From Oscillatoria sp. HE19RPO (GTDB lineage Bacteria > Cyanobacteriota > Cyanobacteriia > Cyanobacteriales > Laspinemataceae): a stretch of 40,407 bases of DNA. Every line of letters begins with the position of its first letter. Position 1 is the stretch's first letter. The notes below the pieces were generated by a model. The model did not search any database. It saw nothing but the letters and a program-made list of their open reading frames with translations, and was not told the DNA's origin. The stretch spans positions 1 through 40,407 of the forward strand of contig NZ_JAMXOT010000109.1 in assembly GCF_024220515.1 (NCBI RefSeq), written 5' to 3'. Position numbers and translations under genes: made by a program. Shown here one piece after another: positions 8,276-15,684 of this stretch.

Positions 8276-8528
8276 TATCCAGAGCGAGAATAGAGACGTT
8301 AGACCTTCAGACTCAAGGGGCCCCAAGTCATCAGACTGAGGCTGTGAACCCAGGGAAATCCCGGCAGGTGATGATGCCCGCCGGGTCGAGTCTGGCTTTT
8401 GAGGAATGGATTAGAACAAATCAAACCAATCAGCGATCGCTTCTTTGAGGAATCGAGGTGGGAAAACCCCCCCATCAGTGGATTGGCAGAGCTTATAAAT
8501 AGCGCTATCATAAATCCACTTTAATGCG
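8276..8528. other. Gap after ftsY with one hairpin
   Basis: The clearest feature is an inverted repeat CCCGGCAGG (8360-8368)/CCCGCCGGG (8377-8385) with one mismatch. It lacks a T tract, so it is not a clear terminator. The minus-strand 70-codon frame here has no recognisable features and is not accepted as a gene. Confidence 0.45.
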
Positions 8529-8550
8529 ATGTCTGTAGAAATCTGGATTG

Positions 8551-8793
8551 ATGGGTCGAGCAGTCGGCTCAGGGTTGAGGAATCATCACACTGAAGCCAC
8601 CTGCTTGATAGAAAATCAGTCCAGCCCCGCGATCCGCATCGGAGATCGTGTGAGTTTTTTTTTACAACCCACTCAAGACACTGGGGAGACTGCCCCGGAT
8701 GCTAAACACTCGAATTCCTACCTTTTGGCGCGAATATTATCTGGCAACCGAGTTCAACTCGGGTGCATAAGGGTTAATTTAGAACTGCTTTAA
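8551..8793 (+). CDS. Doubtful small hypothetical protein, perhaps frameshifted
   Basis: An open frame of 80 codons whose second half (SSPAIRIGDRVSFFLQPTQ, LARILSGNRVQLGCIRVNLEL) reads like a real small beta-rich protein. The first part does not. A neighbouring frame from the ATG at 8529 gives the more protein-like MSVEIWIDGSSSRLRVEESSH and then stops. The true gene may therefore start at 8529 and have suffered a frameshift near 8590, or the whole may be non-coding. I do not recognise a family. The poly-T run at 8655-8663 is a second possible frameshift point. Confidence 0.3.
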   Translation: MGRAVGSGLRNHHTEATCLIENQSSPAIRIGDRVSFFLQPTQDTGETAPDAKHSNSYLLARILSGNRVQLGCIRVNLELL

Positions 8794-8800
8794 AATACTG

Positions 8801-8922
8801 ATACCGAATCCGGTTGTCAAATGTCTATAAAAACCCGCAGGCTGAAGCCTGGGGCTACACGGACGAAGCCCGCCTGCGCGGGCTAATACACAAAACCGAC
8901 TTTTACCAACCGGATTTGGTAT
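8801..8922 (+). mobile_element. MITE-like element with terminal inverted repeats (copy A)
   Basis: The element is bounded by ATACCGAATCCGGTTG (8801-8816) and its near inverse CAACCGGATTTGGTAT (8907-8922). Inside are two hairpins: CAGGCT (8838-8843)/AGCCTG (8846-8851) and GCCCGC (8868-8873)/GCGGGC (8878-8883). An inverted near-full copy with the same ends is at 31655-31777. No transposase is encoded and no clear target-site duplication was seen, so mobilisation in trans is an inference. Confidence 0.75.
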
Positions 8923-9061
8923 GAGCCCTTAAACTATCTATCAAGGGCGATCGCCAAACCCAATTGGCAGCCATTCTTTAACACCAGACTCTGTAGTGTG
9001 GGGTAATTCCTACCCCCAAACAAAAGATATAATCACTCCCGCTGGAGCGAGCTTGACTCTC

Positions 9062-10513
9062 ATGACTTCTTTGCCTCTCCCTCGACAGCCCTTTCAGCCA
9101 GATGTACCCGACAACGGCAGCGCATCCGCAGACGTCACCCCCGTCTTTGCCCTCAAAGAACTGGTGGCGCGTTTGCATCGGGAACAAAAGAAAGTCCAAG
9201 ATTTGCTGTCGTCTTTGGGATTTGCCCTCCGCAGCTTCAATAATTTGAATCAGTTCTTGGAGTTGATTCCCCTGGTGGCGAGTCGGGTCACCGATGCAGA
9301 TGGGGGAGCATTGATCCTGTTTAAACCCAATGGTCAAGTGAGGTTACAGCAACTTCACTGCCAAGATGGTCACGAATGCCATGATATTCGCCAAGCGTTA
9401 GAAAACCTGACTCGTCAAATCATGGATGATTCTAACCTGGCTGCCTCAAGTCTGCCTCCCTCGGCGTTAGATTATCAAGTTACCCCCTACTTGGGGTCAG
9501 ATGTGCAGTTATTTGGCACCGCGATTTTGGTTAAAAATACGGAACGCGGTCGTCTGTATGTGTTCAGTCGAGACCCGGACTATACTTGGACTCCCACGCG
9601 CCAGAAGTTAGTTCGGTTAGTGGCGGATCAAACTGCCGTGGCGATCGAAAATGACGAACTGACCGTAGAATTACGCAAGAAGGAACGACTGGACCGAGAA
9701 TTAGAAATTGGCGCAGAAATCCAACTGCGACTCCTGCCACGCCAATGTCCGACAATTAACGGGATTGAGTTGGCTGCCAGTTGTGAAACTGCTAGTCGGG
9801 TGGGGGGAGACTACTATGATTTTATTCCCACAACCCACGACTTTGCCCAATCTAAAAATCAGGGCGGAAAACCGAATGCACGCTGGAGCATCGTTATTGG
9901 CGATGTGATGGGGAAAGGAGTACCTGCCGGGTTGATTATGACCATGACCCGAGGAATGTTACGCGCCGAGGTCCTCAACGGTCATTCCCCCTCACGCATC
10001 CTTCAGCATTTGAACCGGGTAATGTATGCGGATTTGGAGAATTCTCATCGGTTTGTCACCCTGTTTTATTCGGAGTATGACCCGGAAACTCGGATTTTGT
10101 CCTATAGTAATGCGGCACATAATCCTCCGTTATTGTGGCAGGCATCTACAAGGACGATTCAGCGGTTAGATACTTTGGGGATGTTGATTGGATTAGATCC
10201 GGATACCCAGTATCAAGAAGCACAGATTCAGCTAGAGCCTGGAGATACGCTGATTTATTACACCGACGGGTTTACTGATGCCAGCAACCAAGTGGGCGAT
10301 CGCTTTGATGAGGAAAACTTGACAGCGGCTTTGGAATGGGCTTGTCAACATTATCACAAGCCTCAAGCGATTTTAGAACACCTATTTGAGCGGGTCGGTC
10401 ATTTTATCGGCCCCAATAGTCAAAATACGGATGATATGACCTTGATTGTGTTGCAAGTCAAGGGGGATGAGGAGAGTTCAAAACCCGGGTCTGAGGAGGG
10501 GTGCGGGGGTTAA
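9062..10513 (+). CDS. GAF domain plus SpoIIE/PP2C-type serine phosphatase (RsbU-like)
   Basis: The 483-residue protein has a helical start (LKELVARLHREQKKVQDLLS), a GAF-like domain (about 55-195, with LIPLVASRVTDADGGALILF and LVRLVADQTAVAIENDEL) and a PP2C/SpoIIE phosphatase domain (about 225-475). Metal-binding motifs include ASRVGGDYYDFIPT, WSIVIGDVMGKGVPAGLIM, YYTDGFTDASN and QNTDDMTLIVLQV. Such proteins dephosphorylate STAS-domain anti-sigma antagonists, but no partner-switch gene is nearby, so the target is unknown. The ATG at 9062 is preferred to a GTG at 8996, which adds an unlike peptide. The stop codon falls in a GGGTTAAAAGCCTAGCCC motif that recurs at 11074. Confidence 0.9.
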   Translation: MTSLPLPRQPFQPDVPDNGSASADVTPVFALKELVARLHREQKKVQDLLSSLGFALRSFNNLNQFLELIPLVASRVTDADGGALILFKPNGQVRLQQLHCQDGHECHDIRQALENLTRQIMDDSNLAASSLPPSALDYQVTPYLGSDVQLFGTAILVKNTERGRLYVFSRDPDYTWTPTRQKLVRLVADQTAVAIENDELTVELRKKERLDRELEIGAEIQLRLLPRQCPTINGIELAASCETASRVGGDYYDFIPTTHDFAQSKNQGGKPNARWSIVIGDVMGKGVPAGLIMTMTRGMLRAEVLNGHSPSRILQHLNRVMYADLENSHRFVTLFYSEYDPETRILSYSNAAHNPPLLWQASTRTIQRLDTLGMLIGLDPDTQYQEAQIQLEPGDTLIYYTDGFTDASNQVGDRFDEENLTAALEWACQHYHKPQAILEHLFERVGHFIGPNSQNTDDMTLIVLQVKGDEESSKPGSEEGCGG

Positions 10514-10562
10514 AAGCCTAGCCCTGTCCAGCAGATCAATGTTAATGAACCCCAAAAAATAA

Positions 10563-10631
10563 AATATGCAAAAACCCCGCAGGCTGAAGCCTGGAGGCTC
10601 ACAGGACAAAGCCCGCCTGCGCGGGCTAAAA
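10563..10631 (+). repeat. Partial MITE-like copy without terminal repeats
   Basis: The CAGGCT-GA-AGCCTG stem and the GCCCGCCTGCGCGGGC stem of the element at 8801 recur here, but the ATACCRAATCCGGTTG ends are absent. It is either a decayed copy or an internal hairpin module with its own history. Confidence 0.7.
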
Positions 10632-10690
10632 GAGCCTTGTTAGGTGCTTAACCATCGGGATTTGGATGATTTATTTGTTGGAACACCCTT

Positions 10691-11053
10691 AGTTCATGTA
10701 GCCGCGCTTCGAGAAGCGCCAGTCCAGGTGTTCAATTTAATGACCCCAAATCGTTAGTTCATGTAGCCGCGCTTCGAGAAGCGCCTGTCCATGTGTTCAA
10801 TTTAATGACCCCAAATCGTTAGTTCATGTAGCCGCGCTTCGAGAAGCGCCAGTCCATGTGTTCAATTTAATGACCCCAAAGAGTTATGGAATGTAGAGGC
10901 GCTTCGAGAAGCGCCAGTCCAGCAGATCAATGTTAATGACCCCAAATCGTTAGTTCATGTAGAGGCGCTTCGAGAAGCGCCAGTCCAGCAGATCAATGTT
11001 AATGACCCCAAAGAGTTATGGAATGTAGAGGCGCTTCGAGAAGCGCCCCTACA
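10691..11053 (+). repeat. Tandem array of six 61-70 bp hairpin units
   Basis: Units begin near 10691, 10756, 10821, 10882, 10952 and 11014. Each has a GCGCTTC-GA-GAAGCGC hairpin followed by a linker containing TTCAATTTAATGACCCCAAA or GATCAATGTTAATGACCCCA. Two unit types (AGTTCATGTAG and AGTTATGGAATGTAG starts) are mixed. A stray linker piece at 10527-10557 lies before the partial MITE, so the array was probably interrupted or rearranged. No gene is seen in 10514-11200. Confidence 0.85.
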
Positions 11054-11200
11054 ACTACACCTTGACAGGGCGAGGGTTAAAAGCCTAGCCCGGTGTGGCC
11101 AGTTCATGGAAGAATTGCGATCGGGTCGTTTACAGGATGAACTTGATCCGGCATACTGCAAACAGCCCTCTTCCTCCCCGGTTACGGGTGTTAAAAACTC

Positions 11201-11455
11201 ATGACAATATGTTTTTCTAGCCTTCACGAATTAATCGCTCAATTGGCTATTTCTTCCAACAGCGGGGAAGTCCTCTCCCCGTTGATGGGGGAGTCTTTCC
11301 GGCAGGCGATCGTCCTGGCGCAACAAGTTAGTGACCCGGATATTATGGGTCGAATTACAGATGCCTGGAATAACTTTGTTGAAACTGGACAAATTTGGGC
11401 CTTAATCATTGGTATGGTTCTGGGTTATCTATTTCGGGGATTTCGAGGCGGTTAA
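11201..11455 (+). CDS. Small hypothetical protein with one C-terminal membrane segment
   Basis: An 84-residue product. Its C-terminus (TGQIWALIIGMVLGYLFRGF) is a single predicted membrane helix ending in a basic stretch, which suggests a tail-anchored topology. The first 60 residues are mixed helical (MTICFSSLHELIAQLAISS). I do not recognise the family. It starts at an ATG with no clear ribosome binding site and sits between a repeat array and argH on the same strand. The coherent hydrophobic helix and reasonable composition favour a real gene, but its start is uncertain. Confidence 0.5.
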   Translation: MTICFSSLHELIAQLAISSNSGEVLSPLMGESFRQAIVLAQQVSDPDIMGRITDAWNNFVETGQIWALIIGMVLGYLFRGFRGG

Positions 11456-11496
11456 AGTCACCCACGGGTCATTTATCCTGAGTCCGTCAATCACCC

Positions 11497-11545
11497 ATGA
11501 CATATGACAAATGACAAATGACAAATGACAAATGACAAATGATAT
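11497..11545 (+). repeat. Heptamer ATGACAA array upstream of argH
   Basis: Five perfect ATGACAA units (11504-11538) are flanked by one imperfect unit on each side. It is the same heptamer as at 361-461 and again lies just upstream of a coding start (argH, 11581), though here it does not overlap it. Confidence 0.9.
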
Positions 11546-11580
11546 TTTGTTTGAGCCAGTAAGAAAGCAGTGAATTGAGC

Positions 11581-12969
11581 ATGACAGAACAAAAAACTTG
11601 GAGTCAACGATTTGAAGGTGCATTACATCCGGCGATCGCCCGCTTCAATGCCAGTATCGGGTTTGATATTCAACTGATTGAGTACGACTTGACCGGATCG
11701 ATGGCCCATGCAAAAATGCTAGGCAAAACCGGCATTATTTCCCTGGATGAAGCAGACAAGCTGATGAAGGGACTCGAACAAATTCGCCAAGAATATCGCC
11801 AAGGGTTATTTAAACCCGGAGTCGATGCCGAAGATGTCCATTTTGCCGTGGAACGTCGCTTGACGGAGTTGGTGGGAGATGTGGGGAAAAAACTCCATAC
11901 CGCGCGATCGCGCAACGATCAAGTGGGCACCGATACCCGACTCTATCTCCGGGACCAAATCCAGCAAATTCGGCAACAGATTCGCGACTTTCAAAGTGTT
12001 TTGCTGGAACTAGCCGATCGCCATGTGGAAACCTTAATCCCCGGTTATACCCACCTACAACGCGCCCAACCGATTAGTTTAGCCCATCACCTCTTGGCCT
12101 ATTTTGAAATGGCCCAGCGCGACTGGGAACGGTTAGGAGAGATTTATCAGCGTGTGGATATGTGCCCGTTAGGGGCCGGTGCTTTAGCGGGAACAACGTT
12201 TCCCATCGATCGCCACTTCACCGCCCAAGAACTGGGGTTTAGCCGACCCTATAATAACAGTTTAGATGCGGTGAGCGATCGCGACTTTGCGATCGAGTTT
12301 CTCTGTGCCTCTAGTCTGATTTTAGTGCATTTGAGTCGCTTATCTGAAGAAGTCATCCTCTGGGCATCGCAAGAATTTAGCTTCATCACCCTAACCGATA
12401 GCTGTGCCACGGGTTCCAGCATTATGCCGCAAAAGAAAAACCCCGATGTTCCTGAATTGGTTCGCGGCAAAACAGGCCGAGTTTTCGGGCATTTACAAGG
12501 AATGTTAGTGCTAATGAAAGGCTTACCTTTAGCCTACAATAAAGACCTGCAAGAAGATAAAGAAGGTCTATTTGATGCTGTAAAAACCGTCAAATCTTGC
12601 CTAGAAGCGATGACCATTTTAATGAGTGAAGGCATCCAATTTCGGGAACAACGCCTTGCTGAAGCTGTTGCTGAAGACTTCTCCAATGCCACCGATGTGG
12701 CTGATTATTTAGCCGCCAAAGGTGTCCCCTTTCGAGAAGCTTATAATTTGGTCGGAAAAGTCGTTAAAACCTCTCTATCAGCGGGGAAATTGTTAAAAGA
12801 TTTAACCCTAGAGGAATGGAAAGCATTGCATCCCGCCTTTGAGACGGATATTTATGCAGCGATCGCCCCCAAACAAGTCGTCTCCGCCCGCAATAGCTAC
12901 GGGGGTACCGGATTTGAACAAGTGAGACAAGCTCTAACGGAGGCTAAGATTCGGTTTAAACAAGTGTAA
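11581..12969 (+). CDS. argH: Argininosuccinate lyase
   Basis: ArgH splits argininosuccinate into arginine and fumarate, the last step of arginine synthesis, as a cytoplasmic homotetramer. The 462-residue product has the normal family length. It contains [20 protein letters not shown] at the start, [31 protein letters not shown]-like [18 protein letters not shown], and the fumarase/aspartase signature [11 protein letters not shown] at residues 278-288, whose first serine pair is catalytic. The ATG at 11581 is chosen over an in-frame TTG two codons upstream. Convergent with the gene at 13242, separated by hairpins. Confidence 0.97.
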   Translation: MTEQKTWSQRFEGALHPAIARFNASIGFDIQLIEYDLTGSMAHAKMLGKTGIISLDEADKLMKGLEQIRQEYRQGLFKPGVDAEDVHFAVERRLTELVGDVGKKLHTARSRNDQVGTDTRLYLRDQIQQIRQQIRDFQSVLLELADRHVETLIPGYTHLQRAQPISLAHHLLAYFEMAQRDWERLGEIYQRVDMCPLGAGALAGTTFPIDRHFTAQELGFSRPYNNSLDAVSDRDFAIEFLCASSLILVHLSRLSEEVILWASQEFSFITLTDSCATGSSIMPQKKNPDVPELVRGKTGRVFGHLQGMLVLMKGLPLAYNKDLQEDKEGLFDAVKTVKSCLEAMTILMSEGIQFREQRLAEAVAEDFSNATDVADYLAAKGVPFREAYNLVGKVVKTSLSAGKLLKDLTLEEWKALHPAFETDIYAAIAPKQVVSARNSYGGTGFEQVRQALTEAKIRFKQV

Positions 12970-13211
12970 CTGAGATCTTGCACCCGTGGCAAAACCCGGC
13001 GGGGGATTTATCCCCCGCCTAATAGCTAAAGTTGAAACTGAGATCTTGCACCATTCTCAACACCGGCGGGGGTTTTAACCCCCGCCTAATAGCTAAAGTC
13101 GTCTAAAGACGACTGCAAGCAAGTCTTATACCGTGGTGTTTTCAGTCGGTTTCAACCGACGTAGTGGCGCTTCGCGAAGCGCCACTACCGGCGGGGGTTT
13201 TAACCCCCGCC
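12969..13211. repeat. Cluster of stem-loops between convergent genes
   Basis: Two 68-bp tandem units start at 12969 and 13037 (ACTGAGATCTTGCACC), each with a GGCGGGGGxT hairpin (12998-13019 and 13065-13086). Further on are AGTCGTCT-AA-AGACGACT (13097-13114), GTCGGTT-TC-AACCGAC (13145-13160), a perfect 28-bp palindrome (13161-13188, GTAGTGGCGC...) and a third GGCGGGGGTT hairpin (13190-13211). It probably serves as a bidirectional transcription end for argH and the HEAT gene. Confidence 0.8.
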
Positions 13212-13241
13212 GGGTGTTGCTGTAGATGAAATAAAAAATAA

Positions 13242-13844
13242 TTAACCGGATAAAGATTTTTCCGACTTCCAATAATGCTGTTGATACGCTGCCACTAAAA
13301 CATCTTTTCGGCCCTTTTCCTTAAAATAACGAGCCGCATAATCCTTCTGTTTGGCCGTCCCGTTAAATAAGTAATGCTTAATGCGCTCTTGTCCTTCAGA
13401 AGTTTGGACTAAACTGAGAGATTTGTCAACCAACTTACCCATTTTACTTCCCTCCACCTGTTCCAAAGTTTGCATCATCGTATCAACCTGATCAACATTG
13501 GCCGGAGGTTCAGTTTCGACAACGCGATTGACCAAAGTATGATGAGAATTGTAAAACCGTAAAGCGTGTTGCACCCGAGTTTCCGTGCGGTTTTCCAAGA
13601 GTAAATAGGCCGCATGACGCACCTTACAAGAGCGATCGCGCAATGCCTCAATCACTAAATCTAACCCATCAATTCCATACCGCAGCGCTTCGGACAGGGC
13701 AGTAATACGATATTCTACCACCGGAGAAGCCAAACGCATTTTCACTCCATCTAACCCCCCCAAAACCATAGCACCTATGGGGGCCGGGTGTTGTCCCCCC
13801 AAAACGGCATCATCAGGTTGAGGTTGATTTCGATTATTTCCCAT
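13242..13844 (-). CDS. HEAT-repeat domain protein
   Basis: With the ATG at 13844 the product is 200 residues: MGNNRNQPQPDDAVLGGQ, then MVLGGLDGVKMRLASPVVEYRITALSEALRYGIDGLDLVIEALRD, one clear HEAT-like helical pair. An unusual C-terminal part follows (KHYLFNGTAKQKDYAARYFKEKGR). The DDAVLGGQ...VLGGLDGVKxRL opening is familiar from cyanobacterial HEAT-repeat proteins, but no activity is known to me. A longer frame reaches 13919; its extra 25 residues are hydrophobic and basic and include the start of the downstream repeat area, so I do not use it. It is probably a protein-interaction scaffold. Confidence 0.7.
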   Translation of the reverse strand: MGNNRNQPQPDDAVLGGQHPAPIGAMVLGGLDGVKMRLASPVVEYRITALSEALRYGIDGLDLVIEALRDRSCKVRHAAYLLLENRTETRVQHALRFYNSHHTLVNRVVETEPPANVDQVDTMMQTLEQVEGSKMGKLVDKSLSLVQTSEGQERIKHYLFNGTAKQKDYAARYFKEKGRKDVLVAAYQQHYWKSEKSLSG

Positions 13845-13929
13845 CAGGCCCTTCGCTCTCAACACTCTTCGAGTATAGCGAATTTCCAGGGCAAGGATAA
13901 CACATCCAGCAAAAAGCAAGAATTCCCCA

Positions 13930-14147
13930 GTTCGTAGTAAAGACTTCAGTCGTTCTCTTCAGTTCGTAGTAACGCCTTCAGTCGTTCTCTTCAGTTCGTA
14001 GTAACGCCTTCAGTCGTTCTCTTCTGTTCGTAGTAACGACTTCAGTCGTTCTCTTCAGTTCGTAGTAACGACTTCAGTCGTTCTTAATGTTCGTAGTAAC
14101 GACTTCAGTCGTTCTCTTCTGTTCGTAGTAACGACTTCAGTCGTTAT
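13930..14147 (+). repeat. Seven-unit array GTTCGTAGTAACGACTTCAG, period 31-32 bp
   Basis: Units start at 13930, 13962, 13994, 14026, 14058, 14089 and 14121. Each has the inverted repeat AACGACT-TC-AGTCGTT and a near-constant CTCTTC linker. Point variants (AAAGACTTC in unit 1, AACGCCTTC in units 2 and 3) break one hairpin arm. The linkers are not variable, so it is not a CRISPR array. Confidence 0.92.
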
Positions 14148-14289
14148 CCCCGGATTTAAGACCAAATCCCACTAATCTACCCCCAAAATAACCCTCAACT
14201 CAATCCTCCAGGAGGCGATCGCCTGGAGAACCCCAGGATTTCTGCAACAACAATGAACAGAACCTAGGGCCATGAGTACACAAAAGGTT

Positions 14290-14357
14290 AGAAACCGGGT
14301 TTCTTGACCGAATCTCTGGTAATTAGCACCAAATTAGGGTAAGAAACCCGGTTTCTT
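14290..14357. repeat. AGAAACCGGGTTTCTT inverted pair between the two arrays
   Basis: AGAAACCGGGTTTCTT (14290-14305) and AGAAACCCGGTTTCTT (14342-14357) are exact inverse copies 36 bp apart. Each half is itself nearly palindromic. It sits between the two opposed CGACTTCAG arrays. No gene is seen in 13845-14612. Confidence 0.85.
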
Positions 14358-14369
14358 GTCCTATCTACA

Positions 14370-14588
14370 AACATGGATAACGACTGAAGTCGTTACTACG
14401 AACATGGATAACGACTGAAGTCGTTACTACGAACATGGATAACGACTGAAGTCGTTACTACGAACATGGATAACGACTTCAGTCGTTACTACGAACATGG
14501 ATAACGACTGAAGTCGTTACTACAAACATGGATAACGACTGAAGTCGTTACTACGAACATGGATAACGACTTCAGTCGTTACTACGAA
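14370..14588 (-). repeat. Seven-unit array with hairpin core in both orientations
   Basis: Units of AACATGGATAACGACTGAAG type start at 14370, 14401, 14432, 14463, 14494, 14525 and 14556 (period 31). The unit is the inverse of the 13930 array with a different linker (ATGGAT). In units 4 and 7 the core reads GACTTCAGTC, and in the other five GACTGAAGTC, while the flanks keep their orientation. Confidence 0.92.
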
Positions 14589-14612
14589 CGGGGGTAGAAT
14601 TCCTCAAGGGAA

Positions 14613-15509
14613 TTACATTAAGCGGCGAGTTGGGGTGGTAGAGGAGTCAATCTGACTGGGAGCACTTTCGCAGGGATTCGGCGAAAAGTTACAGGGATTG
14701 GGATTGACTTGATCCAGATTATCACGCAACTCCTGGGGACGTTCCCGAAGCGGAATTGCTTCACAGATACTCATATCTGGGGACAAGGGATTTGGCAACA
14801 TTCGGCAAATTTCTGGGACTTCTTCATCCTCCGATTGTGCCACTGGGGAGAGGGTTCCCGTAGTGGGAGAAGCGGGGTTTCCCAAGGCGAAGGCAGCAGC
14901 ATTCCGGACTCGGGGATTTTCATCCATCAGGGCCTGGTTGAGGGCGGGGACTGCTGGGGACCCGACTGCGCGCAAGGCAACGGCAGCATTCCAGGCGAGG
15001 CGCTCATCTGGATCCTGTAAGGCGGTGACTAAGGGAGCGATCGCCGGTTTGGCAGTTGCACCAATTCCCGCCAAGGCAAAGGCAGCACCCCGACGCACTT
15101 CTATCTCCGGGTGTTGCAAGGCAATGGCAAGTTCCTCCACTGCCGGGGTGCCAATTCGTCTGAGTGCCACGGCAGCATCCAGACGCACAGACTCTTCTGA
15201 GTCATTTAAGGCAGCAATCAGGGACGGAATGGCGGATTCGGCATCAGAACCCATCGAACCCAAGGCAAATGCGGCACCTCCTCGGACTCCCACATCGGCA
15301 TCCTGCAATGCGGTGATCAGGAGGGGAACTGCGGGAGTCCCAATCTGCCGCAATCCTTTCATTGCTTCCCGACGGTTGGCTCCTTTTTCGGTTTTGAATT
15401 GTTCGAGGTAGGATCCGATTTCCAGATCTGCGGTTTGATGCGCTTGAACTTGGGCGATCGACAGGACGATCGCTGAAAGGGTTAATAATGCGAGTTTGGG
15501 TGCGAACAT
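14613..15509 (-). CDS. Secreted HEAT/PBS-lyase-type repeat protein
   Basis: The 298-residue product starts with a signal peptide (KLALLTLSAIVLSIAQVQA, likely cut near residue 23). Five to six HEAT/PBS-lyase repeats follow (about 35-215) with the pattern GTPAVPLLITALQDADVGVRGGAAFALGSMG. The tail (about 216-298) is proline- and serine-rich and has four cysteines in CRMLPNP, ICEAIPL, NPCNFSPNPCE. The extracytoplasmic location is inferred from the signal peptide. Similar repeats in phycobilin lyases bind chromophore proteins, but no bilin lyase motif is visible here. I therefore read it as a periplasmic scaffold of unknown partner. Confidence 0.8.
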   Translation of the reverse strand: MFAPKLALLTLSAIVLSIAQVQAHQTADLEIGSYLEQFKTEKGANRREAMKGLRQIGTPAVPLLITALQDADVGVRGGAAFALGSMGSDAESAIPSLIAALNDSEESVRLDAAVALRRIGTPAVEELAIALQHPEIEVRRGAAFALAGIGATAKPAIAPLVTALQDPDERLAWNAAVALRAVGSPAVPALNQALMDENPRVRNAAAFALGNPASPTTGTLSPVAQSEDEEVPEICRMLPNPLSPDMSICEAIPLRERPQELRDNLDQVNPNPCNFSPNPCESAPSQIDSSTTPTRRLM

Positions 15510-15600
15510 TTAGTTTCTCTCAAAGGGTGAAATAATTTGGGATGCACCGAATTATTTGACTATGGGACGGGAGGGAGGGGGGTTGGGTTTCAGGGATTTG

Positions 15601-15642
15601 TCATTGGTCATTGGTCATTTGTCATTGGTCCTTTGTCATTTG
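15601..15642 (-). repeat. Degenerate heptamer array TCATTKG
   Basis: Six units of TCATTGG or TCATTTG (start positions 15601, 15608, 15615, 15622, 15629, 15636) are a degraded inverse form of the ATGACAA heptamer seen at 361 and 11497. It lies between the ends of two minus-strand genes. Confidence 0.8.
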
Positions 15643-15684
15643 TTGATGGGGTGGAGGTAGATAGGGTTGTCCATGTTTTCTTGT

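Larger units (their letters stand above)
10507..11091. repeat. 18-bp direct repeat bracketing the repeat block
   Basis: GGGTTAAAAGCCTAGCCC occurs at 10507-10524, spanning the phosphatase stop codon, and again at 11074-11091. The DNA between holds a partial MITE copy and the tandem array, so it may be an insertion or an expanded duplication. Confidence 0.7.

Noticed and set aside
8299-8511. 70-codon minus-strand frame
   Set aside because: No ribosome binding site or recognisable motif, and it spans a GC-rich hairpin.
13930-14588. CRISPR array
   Set aside because: Repeat period 31-32 bp but the inter-repeat bases are constant within each array, there are no unique spacers, and no cas genes are present.
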